Assembly: GCA_963662965.1 (NCBI GenBank)
Contig: OY759970.1
Location: 2,170,001-2,234,000 of the forward strand
Source of the DNA: DTWD01 sp963662965
GTDB lineage: Bacteria; Acidobacteriota; Vicinamibacteria; Vicinamibacterales; UBA8438
Reading direction: 5' to 3'
Length of the DNA: 64,000 nt
The notes beneath the pieces are model-generated. The model was given only the letters and a program-made list of their open reading frames with translations. It was not told where the DNA came from and made no database searches. This document shows, one piece after another, positions 7,801 through 16,501 of this stretch. A program made the position numbers and the translations under genes. How positions within the stretch are numbered: the first letter of the stretch is position 1; each line of letters opens with the position of its first letter.

Positions 7801-9210
7801 ATGTTTCGAGGGCTCAGGGCTCACGGGTTTTGGCTCACCGCGTTCGTCGCGCTTGGCGCATCGCTCACCGCCGCGGCCGACGACGCGCGGGTGACCGGCG
7901 CGGCCGAACGGCAGGACTGGGCGTCGGTTCGGACGCTCATCGACGCCGGCGAGGACGTCACCGCCACGCAGCCCGACGGTGCGACCGCACTGCACTGGGC
8001 GGCGCATTGGAACGATATTGCGACCGTATCTGCCTTGCTCGATGCGGGGGCCGACGTCGATGCGGTGAATGACCTTGGCGTGCCGCCGCTCTGGATCGCC
8101 ACCGATAACGGCGACGCCCAGATGGCGCTTCGGCTGATCGATGCCGGGGCCGATGTCAACGCGCGTCTGCCGACCGGTGAGACGATGCTGATGGCCGCGG
8201 CGCGGCATGGTCTGCGCTCGGTCGTCTCCCGCATGCTGATTCGGGGTGCCGATGCGCGGTTGGCTGAGCACGAAGCGGCGCAAACGGTGTTGATGTGGGC
8301 CGCTGCCGGTGGACACACCGACGTGGTGCGTCTGCTGGCTGAGTCAGGCGCTGATATCCGCGCACGCACGACGCGCGGGTTCACGGCATTGATGTTTGCC
8401 GCGCGAGCAGGGGACATGCACACCGCCCGGCACTTGCTCGACGCTGGCGCAGACCTCGAGGGCCGGGCGCTCGACGGCAGCACGCCGCTGCTCGTCGCGA
8501 GTCGCAGCACCGACGCACTCGCCGGGATCGACTGGCGCATCATCCCGTTTGACAGTGGTCATCAGGATACGGCGCTCTTCCTCATTGAGCAGGGCGCTGA
8601 TGTCACCGCGACGGACAAGCTCGGCCGGACCGCGCTCCACGCGGCCATCGAGACACGGCGGATTCCGCTCGCACAGGCGCTGATCGATGCCGGGGCCGAC
8701 GTCGATGCTCGGTTCGTCAACCCGCCGGCGCCGCTCCGCGGCGACTACATCTCGCGCAACTCGTTCAAGGGCGCGTCGCCGTTCTGGCTGGCCGCGCGCG
8801 ACGCGGATCTCGAGATGATGCGCACGCTGCTCGATGCCGGCGCCGACCCGTTTCTGCCAAACGCCTATCAAATCACGCCGCTCATGATTGCCTCGGGTCT
8901 CGGCGCGAACGACGCGCGCCGGCCGCCGGACCACCGGGTGGTCGACACCGTAGGCCTATTGCTCAAGCTCGGCGCCGACGTCACGACCACCAATCGGGGT
9001 GGCCAGACCGCACTCCACGGCGCCGCCTCGATGTGGGAGGACGGGGTCATCCAGCTGCTGGTCGACCACGGTGCCGATGTCAACGCCGCAGACCAGCGCG
9101 GACGCACGCCGCTCTACTTCGTCGAGCACGGCAACGCCAACGCCCCCTCCGAGAGCACCGCCGAGCTCCTCCGGCACCTCGGTGCCACAGAGCCGGTCGT
9201 CGAGCAGTAG
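7801..9210 (+). CDS. Exported ankyrin-repeat protein, copy 1
   Basis: 469 aa from the ATG at 7801. The frame is open back to 7636 through the MITE, but the signal peptide (MFRGLRAHGFWLTAFVALGA) fixes the start. About ten ankyrin repeats follow (DGATALHWAAHWND, LLDAGADVDAVND, TALMFAARAGD). Around residues 300-330 a non-ankyrin insert (FVNPPAPLRGDYISRNSFKG) precedes SPFWLAARDADLEM; the two other ankyrin genes here have an insert at the same place. An exported protein-binding scaffold, probably partner of the preceding cytochrome/DUF1552 pair. Its natural ribosome site appears displaced by the MITE end (only AGGCGG directly adjacent). Confidence 0.85.
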   Translation: MFRGLRAHGFWLTAFVALGASLTAAADDARVTGAAERQDWASVRTLIDAGEDVTATQPDGATALHWAAHWNDIATVSALLDAGADVDAVNDLGVPPLWIATDNGDAQMALRLIDAGADVNARLPTGETMLMAAARHGLRSVVSRMLIRGADARLAEHEAAQTVLMWAAAGGHTDVVRLLAESGADIRARTTRGFTALMFAARAGDMHTARHLLDAGADLEGRALDGSTPLLVASRSTDALAGIDWRIIPFDSGHQDTALFLIEQGADVTATDKLGRTALHAAIETRRIPLAQALIDAGADVDARFVNPPAPLRGDYISRNSFKGASPFWLAARDADLEMMRTLLDAGADPFLPNAYQITPLMIASGLGANDARRPPDHRVVDTVGLLLKLGADVTTTNRGGQTALHGAASMWEDGVIQLLVDHGADVNAADQRGRTPLYFVEHGNANAPSESTAELLRHLGATEPVVEQ

Positions 9211-9332
9211 TCCCGTTCCCTGTCACTACCTGTGGCCGGCCGCGCCATAAGATTACATAGCAAGAAAGACCACGTCTGTGGAATTATCCACGCTACCGAC
9301 TACTTGTTAGACCGTCAAGTGGCAGGGTCGGG

Positions 9333-9491
9333 CTAGCCGATGATTTCGGTTAAGCCGTGAAGGACGGTGGCAAGTTGTTCTTCGGAAGCTCGTCCGAGGC
9401 GTCGTCCAATACGTTCGACCGATAGGGTTCGGTACCGCTGCCGATGCTGCGGGACAAGATCGAAAGGTGGATTCTTGCCAGCACGCGTCAT
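9333..9491 (-). pseudogene. C-terminal remnant resembling a MazF/PemK toxin
   Basis: A 52-codon frame ends in RTLSVERIGRRLGRASEEQL then ATVLHGLTEIIG. This is the usual C-terminal pattern of MazF-family mRNA interferases (QIRTLSxxRLGRRLGxL ... VLxxLxxIIG). The N-terminal half of the family (about 110 aa in total) is absent and no antitoxin is seen, so it is probably inactive. It fills the otherwise empty gap between the ankyrin gene and the PQQ dehydrogenase. Confidence 0.45.
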
Positions 9492-9518
9492 TGACCGCCG
9501 ACAAGATAGGAAGATCCG

Positions 9519-11474
9519 ATGACCGCAACCTCAATGCGATACCACGTCCACTGCGTGCTGATCGGCTCGACGCTGGCCTGGGCCACTCCCGCGTTCGCGC
9601 AGAATGGCGCTGCCGCGGGCGAGTGGCGGTTCTACGCCGGCGATGGCGGGCACACCCAGTACACGGCGTTGGATCAGATCGATGCCAGCAACGTCCACGA
9701 GCTTCAGGTGGCCTGGCGTTGGACGGCTGAGAACTCCGATTCGCGTCCGTTCTTCAACTTCGAGTCGACGCCGATCATGGCCGGCGGCGTGCTGTATACG
9801 ACGACTGGTGCCAGCGAAGTGGCCGCCGTTGACGGCGGGACGGGTGAGACGATCTGGCTCTTCACGCCGCGGCCAAAGGCCGGCGCGGAGGAGCGTAGCC
9901 AGCAACCGCAGGGCTCGGGTCGCGGTGTGGCGTACTGGACCGATGGTGAACAAGAGCGCATCTTTCACAATGTGAGCGACGGGCGCCTCGTGGCGCTCGA
10001 TGCGAAGACCGGCCAGCCGCTGGTCAGTTTCGGCGAGGGTGGCTATGTCGATCTGTCCCAGGACATCGACAAACCCGGGGCTCAAGTGCGCTGCATTTCG
10101 ACCCCGATTGTCTCGAACGATGTGGTGGTCGCCCAGGTCGTTCCCACGGGTGACAGTGGCTACCAAGCGACGCCGGGCCATATTCGTGGCTACGACGTCA
10201 GGACCGGCGAACGGCTGTGGATTTTTCACGTCGTTCCCCAAGGGGACGATTTCGGCGTCGACACGTGGGAAGACGAGTCATGGCGGTACACGGGGCATGC
10301 CGGAGTCTGGACGCAGCTGACGGTCGACGAGGAGTTGGGCTACCTCTATCTGCCGACCGAGATCGCCACCAACGACTGGTACGGCGGCCATCGACCGGGC
10401 GACAATCTGTTTGCCGAAAGCATCGTCTGCCTCGACATCCGAACCGGCGCCCGGGTGTGGCACTACCAGCTCATCCACCATGGCGCCTGGGATTACGATA
10501 ATCCAGCGCCGCCCACCCTGGTCGACGTCACCCACGATGGCCGCCGTATCAAGGCCGTCGCGATGGTGACCAAACAGGGCCACACCTATGTCTTCGATCG
10601 CGAGGATGGCACGCCGCTGTGGCCCATCGTCGAGATGCCGGTCCCGCCATCGGATGTTCCCGGCGAGCAGATGTCGCCGACCCAACCGGTGCCGTCGAGA
10701 CCGGCGCCATTCGAGCCGCAGGGCTTCAGCGTCGACGACCTGATCGACTTCACCCCGGAGCTTCGCGCCGAAGCGATGGAGATCGCGGCCAACTATCGGA
10801 TGGGCCCGCTCTATTCGCCCCCGTCGCTGATTGATGATCCAGACGGGACAAAGGGCAGGCTGACGCTCCCTGGCTGGGGCGGCGGCGCCAGCTGGCCCGG
10901 GGCCGGGGTCGACGTCGAGGCCGGGATTCTCTTTGTGCCGTCCGTGACGGTGCCGATCGTCATCGCCCTGGCGCCAGGCGATCCGGGCGGCACCAATTCC
11001 GACTACATCCGCGTCGGCGACATCTATCCGCCCGGTCCTCGGGGGTTGCCGCTGGTCAAGCCGCCCTGGGGACGGATCACCGCGATCGACCTCAACACCG
11101 GTGATCACCTTTGGATGAAGCCGCTCGGCGGGGCGCCACGTGAGGTTCGCGAGCACCCGGACCTCCAGGGGCTCGGTCTGGACTTCTCGAGCATGGGACA
11201 GAATGGTCGGCCGGGCGCGCTGGTGACCAAGACCTTGCTCTTCATGGGTGTGGGCGGCGGTGTGCGCGGCGGCGTCGCCTCGCGTTATGGTGCCGGAGGT
11301 CCGACCTTCCGTGCCTACGAGAAACGCACCGGTGACGTGGTGGCCGAGATCACCTTGCCGGCCAACCCCACCGGCGGCCCGATGTCGTACATGCTCGACG
11401 GGAAGCAGTATATTTGCGTCGCGGCGGCGACGTTGGAGAGTCCGGCAGAGCTCATCGCGTTGGCGCTGCCGTAG
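9519..11474 (+). CDS. Exported PQQ-dependent dehydrogenase (quinoprotein), paralogue 1
   Basis: 651 aa; ATG at 9519 with AGGAAG five bases upstream. Residues 1-28 form a Sec signal ending AFA-Q. The mature part is an eight-bladed quinoprotein propeller: GEWRFYAGDGGHTQYTALDQ at the start, repeated tryptophan docking motifs (VAWRW, GERLWIFHVV, GARVWHYQLIHH), WDYDNPAPPTLVDV, and a C-terminal GRITAIDLNTG blade. The layout matches the quinoprotein glucose/quinate/shikimate family without its N-terminal membrane segment and without a fused cytochrome. Periplasmic oxidation of an alcohol or sugar with PQQ is inferred; the substrate is unknown. The next gene starts 12 bases after its stop. Confidence 0.85.
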   Translation: MTATSMRYHVHCVLIGSTLAWATPAFAQNGAAAGEWRFYAGDGGHTQYTALDQIDASNVHELQVAWRWTAENSDSRPFFNFESTPIMAGGVLYTTTGASEVAAVDGGTGETIWLFTPRPKAGAEERSQQPQGSGRGVAYWTDGEQERIFHNVSDGRLVALDAKTGQPLVSFGEGGYVDLSQDIDKPGAQVRCISTPIVSNDVVVAQVVPTGDSGYQATPGHIRGYDVRTGERLWIFHVVPQGDDFGVDTWEDESWRYTGHAGVWTQLTVDEELGYLYLPTEIATNDWYGGHRPGDNLFAESIVCLDIRTGARVWHYQLIHHGAWDYDNPAPPTLVDVTHDGRRIKAVAMVTKQGHTYVFDREDGTPLWPIVEMPVPPSDVPGEQMSPTQPVPSRPAPFEPQGFSVDDLIDFTPELRAEAMEIAANYRMGPLYSPPSLIDDPDGTKGRLTLPGWGGGASWPGAGVDVEAGILFVPSVTVPIVIALAPGDPGGTNSDYIRVGDIYPPGPRGLPLVKPPWGRITAIDLNTGDHLWMKPLGGAPREVREHPDLQGLGLDFSSMGQNGRPGALVTKTLLFMGVGGGVRGGVASRYGAGGPTFRAYEKRTGDVVAEITLPANPTGGPMSYMLDGKQYICVAAATLESPAELIALALP

Positions 11475-11485
11475 GAGAATTCCTG

Positions 11486-11944
11486 ATGCGATGGTTGCGC
11501 CGCCTGCTGTGCGGTGTCCTCGCGGTCGCCTGCGCGGTGACCGCGTCGGCGTCCCAACGGCCATCGGCCGAATCGGATCGACAGGTCCTCATCGAGCTCG
11601 AGCGGGGGTGGAACGACGCGTTCTATCGCAAGGACGTCGCCTTCATCGAGAACCTCCTCGCCGAAGAGTTCATGGCGACGTACGACGATGGCAGCCGGGG
11701 CGACAAGGCGAAGGAGCTGGCGCTGGCGACCGAGTTCAATCAGCGGGTCGAATCCGCCGTGCAGGACGACTTCACGGTGAGGGTCTACGGCAATACGGCC
11801 GTGGTCTGGTTCACGCTCCGGTTGGTCGGTATCCGGCAGGGCCAGCCGGCGGAGTTGATGTTGCGGTATAGCGACGTCTGGACCCGGCGCGACGGCCGGT
11901 GGCAATGCGTGTCGACCCAGAGCACGAGGGTCAACGATGGATAG
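11486..11944 (+). CDS. Exported DUF4440/SnoaL-like protein
   Basis: 152 aa. The ATG at 11486 has AGGAG at 11473-11477, overlapping the stop of the PQQ gene, so the two are an operon. Signal peptide MRWLRRLLCGVLAVACAVTA. The mature part (DRQVLIELERGWNDAFYRKD ... FMATYDDG ... VYGNTAVVWFTL ... YSDVWTRRDGRWQCV) is the DUF4440 variant of the NTF2-like fold. Function is unknown; it might bind a small product of the dehydrogenase. Confidence 0.8.
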   Translation: MRWLRRLLCGVLAVACAVTASASQRPSAESDRQVLIELERGWNDAFYRKDVAFIENLLAEEFMATYDDGSRGDKAKELALATEFNQRVESAVQDDFTVRVYGNTAVVWFTLRLVGIRQGQPAELMLRYSDVWTRRDGRWQCVSTQSTRVNDG

Positions 11945-11964
11945 CGCCGACATAAGGGATCGTG

Positions 11965-12526
11965 ATGGCTGGAATTAGACAATTGAAGATGGCTGAGCTG
12001 GAAGCGGGGCTCGAGGAGATCCGCTAATCGCCAAAAGAGGCCGGCGCGTTGAAACTGATCGTGAGACGGCCGGCGGTCTCCGAACGGGAGGTGTTAGAGG
12101 TCGGTGAATTGAGCGTCACCGACGGTCTCGTCGGCGACACCTGGAACCGTCGCGGCAGTGCCCGTACCGGTGATGGGTTGCCTCACCCAGAGATGCAGCT
12201 CAACATCATGAATAGCCGGATGATTGCCCTGGTCGCCTAGGACACCGAGCGCTGGCCCCTGTCGGGGGACCCAACTGTTTCTGGACATGGATCTGAGCGC
12301 GGACAACCTGCCATCGCAGACACGCTTGGCACTTGGCTCCGCGGTGATCGAGGTCACCGCTCAACCCCACACCGGCTGCAAGAAATTCGTGGAGCGCTTC
12401 GGGTTGGATGCCGTGAAATTCGTCAACTCCACCGTGGGACGTGAGCTCAACCTGCGCGGCATCAACGCGAGGGTCGTCCAGGCCGGCGTGATTCGCGTTG
12501 GTGACGTGGCGGCACGTCACGACTGA
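11965..12526 (+). pseudogene. Broken MOSC-domain protein
   Basis: Reading from the ATG at 11965 and allowing for breaks recovers a full MOSC-type protein: MAGIRQLKMAELEAGLEEIR, stop, SPKEAGALKLIVRRP, GDTWNRRGSAR, HPEMQLNIMNSRMIALVA, stop, then after a frame change near 12270 LFLDMDLSADNLP, PHTGCKKFVERFG and NLRGINARVVQAG. Both in-frame stops (TAA at 12025-12027, TAG at 12238-12240) stand where glutamine (CAA, CAG) is expected, so each is explained by a C-to-T change. MOSC proteins handle sulfur or molybdenum-cofactor-related groups. The conserved Cys (TGCKKF) is kept. Confidence 0.75.
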
Positions 12527-12541
12527 CGCGCCGAAGATCAG

Positions 12542-13072
12542 ATGCCCACCGTGCACCTGATCTTCGGGCTCCCGTGCTCAGGAAAAACGACGTACGCTCT
12601 GGGTCTCGAGGCCGACCTCGACAGCGTGCTGTTTTCCCTTGACCGCTACCTCATCACGGCGCACGGCAGATACTCGCTGACGACGGTCGGTCACGAGGAG
12701 CACACGAGGCGGGTGCTGGCGTGTCGCGATCTGATCTGGGATGCCGCAGCGGAGTTCCTGCGCCGATCGGTCGATGTGATCCTCGACGACGGCTTCTTTC
12801 TTCGCGAGCACCGCGCCCGCCACGTCGCGCTCGCGCGGGCCGGCGGCGCGGCGGCCAAAATTCATTTCATGGACACCTCGGCCCGGGTGATCCACGCGCG
12901 GCTCCACGAGAGAAACACGCGACTGCCGCCCCACAACTTCGAGATCGATCCCGAGACGTTGACCGGATTCCTGGGCTTGTTTGAACCACCGGCCGAGAAT
13001 GAAGGCGCCGAGGTGGTGGTCGTGCGTGACCTAGCTCGCAACAGCACCAGCGGTCTTCGGCCGACCGCGTGA
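12542..13072 (+). CDS. P-loop kinase-like ATPase (zeta/AAA_33 type)
   Basis: 176 aa, beginning 16 bases after the MOSC pseudogene. A Walker A motif GLPCSGKT lies at residues 9-16, directly after the first strand, as in small nucleoside/polynucleotide-kinase-like proteins. An aspartate-rich strand (VDVILDDGFFLREHR) fits Walker B, and LHERN with nearby arginines could be the lid. It is cytoplasmic and probably phosphorylates a small molecule; the substrate cannot be inferred. No antitoxin-like neighbour was found, so a zeta-toxin role is not supported. Confidence 0.7.
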   Translation: MPTVHLIFGLPCSGKTTYALGLEADLDSVLFSLDRYLITAHGRYSLTTVGHEEHTRRVLACRDLIWDAAAEFLRRSVDVILDDGFFLREHRARHVALARAGGAAAKIHFMDTSARVIHARLHERNTRLPPHNFEIDPETLTGFLGLFEPPAENEGAEVVVVRDLARNSTSGLRPTA

Positions 13073-13176
13073 TCGCGTGACCTCCCTGGATCCGCTCTAC
13101 CAGTGTCCGAACACGAGGAGCGGATAGCCGACAAGAATGACCGCATGCAGCGGTGGGACACCGGATACGAGCCGAC

Positions 13177-13230
13177 ATGCTCTTCGCCGACATCGCCCTC
13201 GCGACCCGCATCGAACGCGCGGAGTGCCGA
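13177..13230 (+). pseudogene. N-terminal fragment of a GNAT acetyltransferase
   Basis: The frame reads MLFADIALATRIERAECR. This resembles the start of GNAT-family proteins (FADxALAxRIERAE), but the similarity ends after 18 codons and no acetyl-CoA-binding motif follows. Very short, hence low confidence. The surrounding 13073-13332 shows no other gene. Confidence 0.35.
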
Positions 13231-13332
13231 CCATTGCCACCGCGCTCGTCGACAGCCGGGATCCGAGCCATGCGGCAATCGGCGCTGCCGCGATACGTCG
13301 TCTCGTCGAGGCTCGAGCCCGGTGACATCGCC

Positions 13333-13881
13333 ATGAGTCTCGGTCCACAGATCGAAGGCACCGTCACGATTCGGACGTCCGCAGGCGACTTTCTAGAGGC
13401 GTTTCGCCGCCGGGTCGTAGCCGGCCCTCTGTCGGGCCAGCCGCATTTCCGATCAAACCATGTTGTCCGTGAAGCGGGCTCCGGCACTTTGCGTGTACAT
13501 GCCGCCGATCGATGGACGGCGTTCAACGTCGGTCTCAATGAATTGGAGCTTCGGCCTTCAAGAGCCGGCACCGTCCAATATCGGGTCCGGTATTGGCGTT
13601 GGGCCCGGTTCGCCCTCGTCCTCAGCGGTGGCCTTGGCGGCATCGGCCTTGCGCTGCTCCTTGGGTTCGACGTGCGCGGCTACATCGCCAGCCATCCCAG
13701 TTCACAACTGCAGGGCCTGTCGGTCGATCAGAATCTACTCATCGCCTGGGCTATGGTGCTCTTTTGGGGGTTCGTCTGGCCATGGATCCTCATTGCCATG
13801 CACAATCGCCCGCTCCATCGGCTGGTCGCGCGTCTTATAGCCGAGGTGGATGCGCAGGCGGCTGGCGCGGCGAGCCCTTAG
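13333..13881 (+). CDS. Membrane protein of unknown function
   Basis: 182 aa from the ATG at 13333; the frame is open further upstream through the GNAT fragment, which is judged unrelated. The first ~90 residues are soluble (VTIRTSAGDFLEAFRRRVV ... VQYRVRYWRW). Two hydrophobic stretches follow: ALVLSGGLGGIGLALLLGF and LIAWAMVLFWGFVWPWILIA, ending in a short basic tail. No family recognised. The charge pattern suggests an inner-membrane protein with a cytoplasmic N-terminal domain. Confidence 0.55.
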   Translation: MSLGPQIEGTVTIRTSAGDFLEAFRRRVVAGPLSGQPHFRSNHVVREAGSGTLRVHAADRWTAFNVGLNELELRPSRAGTVQYRVRYWRWARFALVLSGGLGGIGLALLLGFDVRGYIASHPSSQLQGLSVDQNLLIAWAMVLFWGFVWPWILIAMHNRPLHRLVARLIAEVDAQAAGAASP

Positions 13882-13921
13882 AGCGTTTTGCACGTGGGCG
13901 TCGCCGCTCGGTCGGCAGATG

Positions 13922-13939
13922 AGCACGTTCCAACGTGCT
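13922..13939. terminator. Weak hairpin between convergent genes
   Basis: AGCACGTT and AACGTGCT form a perfect 8-bp inverted repeat separated by two bases, in the gap between the convergent genes ending at 13881 and 13996. No T-run follows on either strand, so a terminator role is only suggested by position. Confidence 0.3.
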
Positions 13940-13995
13940 GCCACGGGCGGGGTGTCTCGAGCCGATCGAGCTACGACACGCACGTGAAGAGTGCG

Positions 13996-15948
13996 CTAGG
14001 GGAGCGCCAGCGCCACCCACTCGCCCGGGTGGTCAAGCGATCCGATGGGCAGGACGATGTATTGCTTGCCGTCGTGCAGGTAGGTGATCGGCGAGCCGTT
14101 CGTGCCGGCCGGAAACTCGGTTTCCCAGACCACCGCGCCCGACTCCTTGTCGTACGCGCGGAACTTCTTCCCCGCGTCGGCACCGGCGCCCGGCGGTGTG
14201 CGCACCATGATCGGGTCGCCTTCGCTGACAAAGAGCAGCGTCTTGGTGAGCAGCGTCATCGATCGACCCGGCTGGCCGAGCGGTGGTAGATTGAGGTGCT
14301 CGATCGCCGGATGGTTTCGCGGCCCGTCGCCGTTCGGCACCATCCAGACGTGCTCACCGGTGTTCATGTCGATCGCCGTAATGCGGCCGTACGGCGGCTT
14401 GGTGAGCGGCAGCCCGCGCGGTCCGTCTGGGAACGCCCGCGTGCCGCGGGTGAAGCGAACATTCATGCGGTCCGGATTCCCCGGCGTCAGGTCGGCGGCG
14501 AACGCGCCGGTGACCGACGGGATGTAGAGCATCCCGGTCTCGGGATCGAAGCCGGCCCCGCCCCATTCCGCGCCGCCGACCGAGCCAGGGAGCTGGAGCG
14601 TGCCTTTGGTATCGGTAGCGTCGTCCCCACGAATCGACGGCGGCGTGAAGATCTCGCCCAGGATGTAGGGCTCGACGATGTCGAGCGCCTCCGCCTTGAG
14701 CTCGGCGGTGAAATCGATCAGGTCGTCCTCGGTGATGCCGTGCCGATCGAACGGGAGCGGCTTGGTCGGAAACGGCTGAGTCGGCGAGATCCACTCGCCC
14801 GGCGTGTTCGACCCCGGGACAGGCCGCTCGACCATCGGCCAGACCGGCTCGCCGGTCACGCGGTCGAAGACGTAGGCGATCGCCTGTTTGGTCAGTTGCA
14901 CGACGGCCTTAATTGACCGGCCGTCGACGGTGACGTCCATCAGGATCGGGGCAACGTTGTTGTCGTAGTCCCAGAGATCGTGGTGGACCGTCTGGAAGTG
15001 CCACACCCGCTCGCCGGTCTCGGCGTCGACGCAGACGAGGCTGTTCGCGTAGAGGTTGTTCCCCGGCCGATGGCCGCCGTACATGTCGTTGGTCGGGGCG
15101 CCGGTCGGCAGATAGACGTAGCCGAGCTCGAGGTCGGCGCTGAGCATCGTCCAGACGTTGGCCATCCCCGAGTATTCCCACGAGTTGTCGAGCCAGGTCT
15201 CGACACCCGGCTCGCCCGCCCGCGGAATGGGGCTCCAGGTCCAGCGTAGCTCGCCGGTGCGGACGTCGTACGCGCGGACGTCGCCCGGATGCTGTTCCTT
15301 CGTCAACGGGTGGTCGGCCATCGCGCTGCCGAGGATGACGACATCCTTGACGACGAGCGGTGGCGAGGTGCCGCGGTAACCGGCTGCGGCGTCGTAGCTC
15401 AGATCGACCTTTCCGCCATCGCCAAAGCTGGCCAGCATGCGACCGGTCAACGCGTCCGTGGCGATCAAGTACGGCGGGCGGATCGAGAAGATCCGTCTGT
15501 CGTCACCCGACGCCCAGTAACCCACGCCGCGATTCGACGCGCCGCGCGGAGTCTCATCGCCCAGGAACGGAGCGTCTTGCACCCAGATCGTCTCACCCGT
15601 GCCGGGGTCGAACGCCTCGACGAGGCCGATGCCGTTCGAGGCATACAGCACGCCGTCGACCATGATCGGCGTCGAGCGGAGCTGGTTCGAGTACTGGAGG
15701 TCCGGCCACTTCGCGGCGAGTGAGCCGTCAACCGCCCAGCGCCGCCAGGCGATCTCGAGTCCGTGAACGGTGTCGGCGTCAATCTGGTCGAGCGACGAGT
15801 ACCGGGTGAAGCCGGCATCGCCGCCATGCACCCGCCACTCCCCGGTCATGCCTTGCTGTGCGGCGGCCGGCGGCGCGATCGCGAGCGCGCCGATGAGCGC
15901 CGCGAGCGCACGTCGTCGTCCGCCGATCCTCCAGGTGCATACTGACAT
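13996..15948 (-). CDS. Exported PQQ-dependent dehydrogenase, paralogue 2
   Basis: 650 aa, starting at the ATG at 15948 with GGAGG eight bases upstream on the minus strand. It has a Sec signal (ALAALIGALAIAPPAAA-Q) and then the same propeller layout as the protein at 9519-11474: GEWRVHGGDAGFTRYSSLDQ, TGELRWTWSPIP, GERVWHFQTVHHDLWDYDNN, FDRVTGEPVWPMVERPVPGS, PYGRITAIDMNTG and LDHPGEWVALALP at the end. Strong paralogy to that gene is visible by eye. Probably a periplasmic PQQ enzyme with a different substrate. The NIPSNAP-like gene is 35 bases upstream and may be in the same transcript. Confidence 0.85.
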   Translation of the reverse strand: MSVCTWRIGGRRRALAALIGALAIAPPAAAQQGMTGEWRVHGGDAGFTRYSSLDQIDADTVHGLEIAWRRWAVDGSLAAKWPDLQYSNQLRSTPIMVDGVLYASNGIGLVEAFDPGTGETIWVQDAPFLGDETPRGASNRGVGYWASGDDRRIFSIRPPYLIATDALTGRMLASFGDGGKVDLSYDAAAGYRGTSPPLVVKDVVILGSAMADHPLTKEQHPGDVRAYDVRTGELRWTWSPIPRAGEPGVETWLDNSWEYSGMANVWTMLSADLELGYVYLPTGAPTNDMYGGHRPGNNLYANSLVCVDAETGERVWHFQTVHHDLWDYDNNVAPILMDVTVDGRSIKAVVQLTKQAIAYVFDRVTGEPVWPMVERPVPGSNTPGEWISPTQPFPTKPLPFDRHGITEDDLIDFTAELKAEALDIVEPYILGEIFTPPSIRGDDATDTKGTLQLPGSVGGAEWGGAGFDPETGMLYIPSVTGAFAADLTPGNPDRMNVRFTRGTRAFPDGPRGLPLTKPPYGRITAIDMNTGEHVWMVPNGDGPRNHPAIEHLNLPPLGQPGRSMTLLTKTLLFVSEGDPIMVRTPPGAGADAGKKFRAYDKESGAVVWETEFPAGTNGSPITYLHDGKQYIVLPIGSLDHPGEWVALALP

Positions 15949-15983
15949 CGTGCCGTCCTCCGGCTCGCGACTCGCGTCGCCGA

Positions 15984-16412
15984 CTACTTGAGATCCGAGT
16001 ACGATGTCGGCACGAGCAAACGCATGTCAATGGTGTCGACGAGCTTCCGATCGTCGTCTCGCTCGACCGCGACGATCAGCTCCCGAAAGTCTTCATACGT
16101 GCCGAGCTCCCGCCACATCTCGTCGCGCGCTTCACGTGACGGGTGCGCCAAGATATAAACGAAGGTGTCGTCGGCGTCGGCACCATTGATCGCGTTGAAG
16201 TAGCCGACGTTCTTCATGCCGGCCCGCTCGAACATCGCCGCCGTATGGTCGCGGAAGCGATCGGCGAGCGCCTGACGCTTGCCTGGCATCGTCTTGTACA
16301 TCCGAAGCTCGAAGACTTGCGACGTCGAGCGCTGCTGCTCCGCGAGCGCCCAGCCGCTGCCGAGCACGCCAAACGCAAAGCCGACCAGTGCGAGAATCTT
16401 CCACTTGAGCAT
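15984..16412 (-). CDS. Exported NIPSNAP-family protein
   Basis: 142 aa with a Sec signal (LALVGFAFGVLGSGWALA). The mature part (QVFELRMYKTMPGKRQALAD then RFRDHTAAMFERAGMKNVGY ... TFVYILAHPSREARDEMWREL) has the dimeric alpha/beta-barrel pattern of NIPSNAP proteins. GGAGG precedes the start on the minus strand. Function of exported NIPSNAPs is unknown. It lies between the cytochrome-containing gene at 16502 and the PQQ dehydrogenase, all on the same strand. Confidence 0.8.
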   Translation of the reverse strand: MLKWKILALVGFAFGVLGSGWALAEQQRSTSQVFELRMYKTMPGKRQALADRFRDHTAAMFERAGMKNVGYFNAINGADADDTFVYILAHPSREARDEMWRELGTYEDFRELIVAVERDDDRKLVDTIDMRLLVPTSYSDLK

Positions 16413-16501
16413 CGATGCCTCCGGGTGACCTACTTAGATGGGGCTGACTGCCGCAAGCCCCGTCGCGGTCACTCGCGCGCGCCCCGCGGGCAGATAAGGC
16501 G

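Noticed and set aside
12542..13072. P-loop protein considered as a zeta toxin of a toxin-antitoxin pair
   Set aside because: No antitoxin gene adjoins it and the sequence fits general small kinases equally well.
13233..13325. Frame reading TIATALVDSRDPSHAAIGAA upstream of the membrane protein
   Set aside because: Too short, no start signal, and no family recognised; may be a chance frame next to the GNAT fragment.
13097..13348. Hydrophobic minus-strand tail (LHAVILVGYPLLVFGHW) suggesting a membrane protein fragment
   Set aside because: Only about 17 residues look plausible and there is no start or family match.
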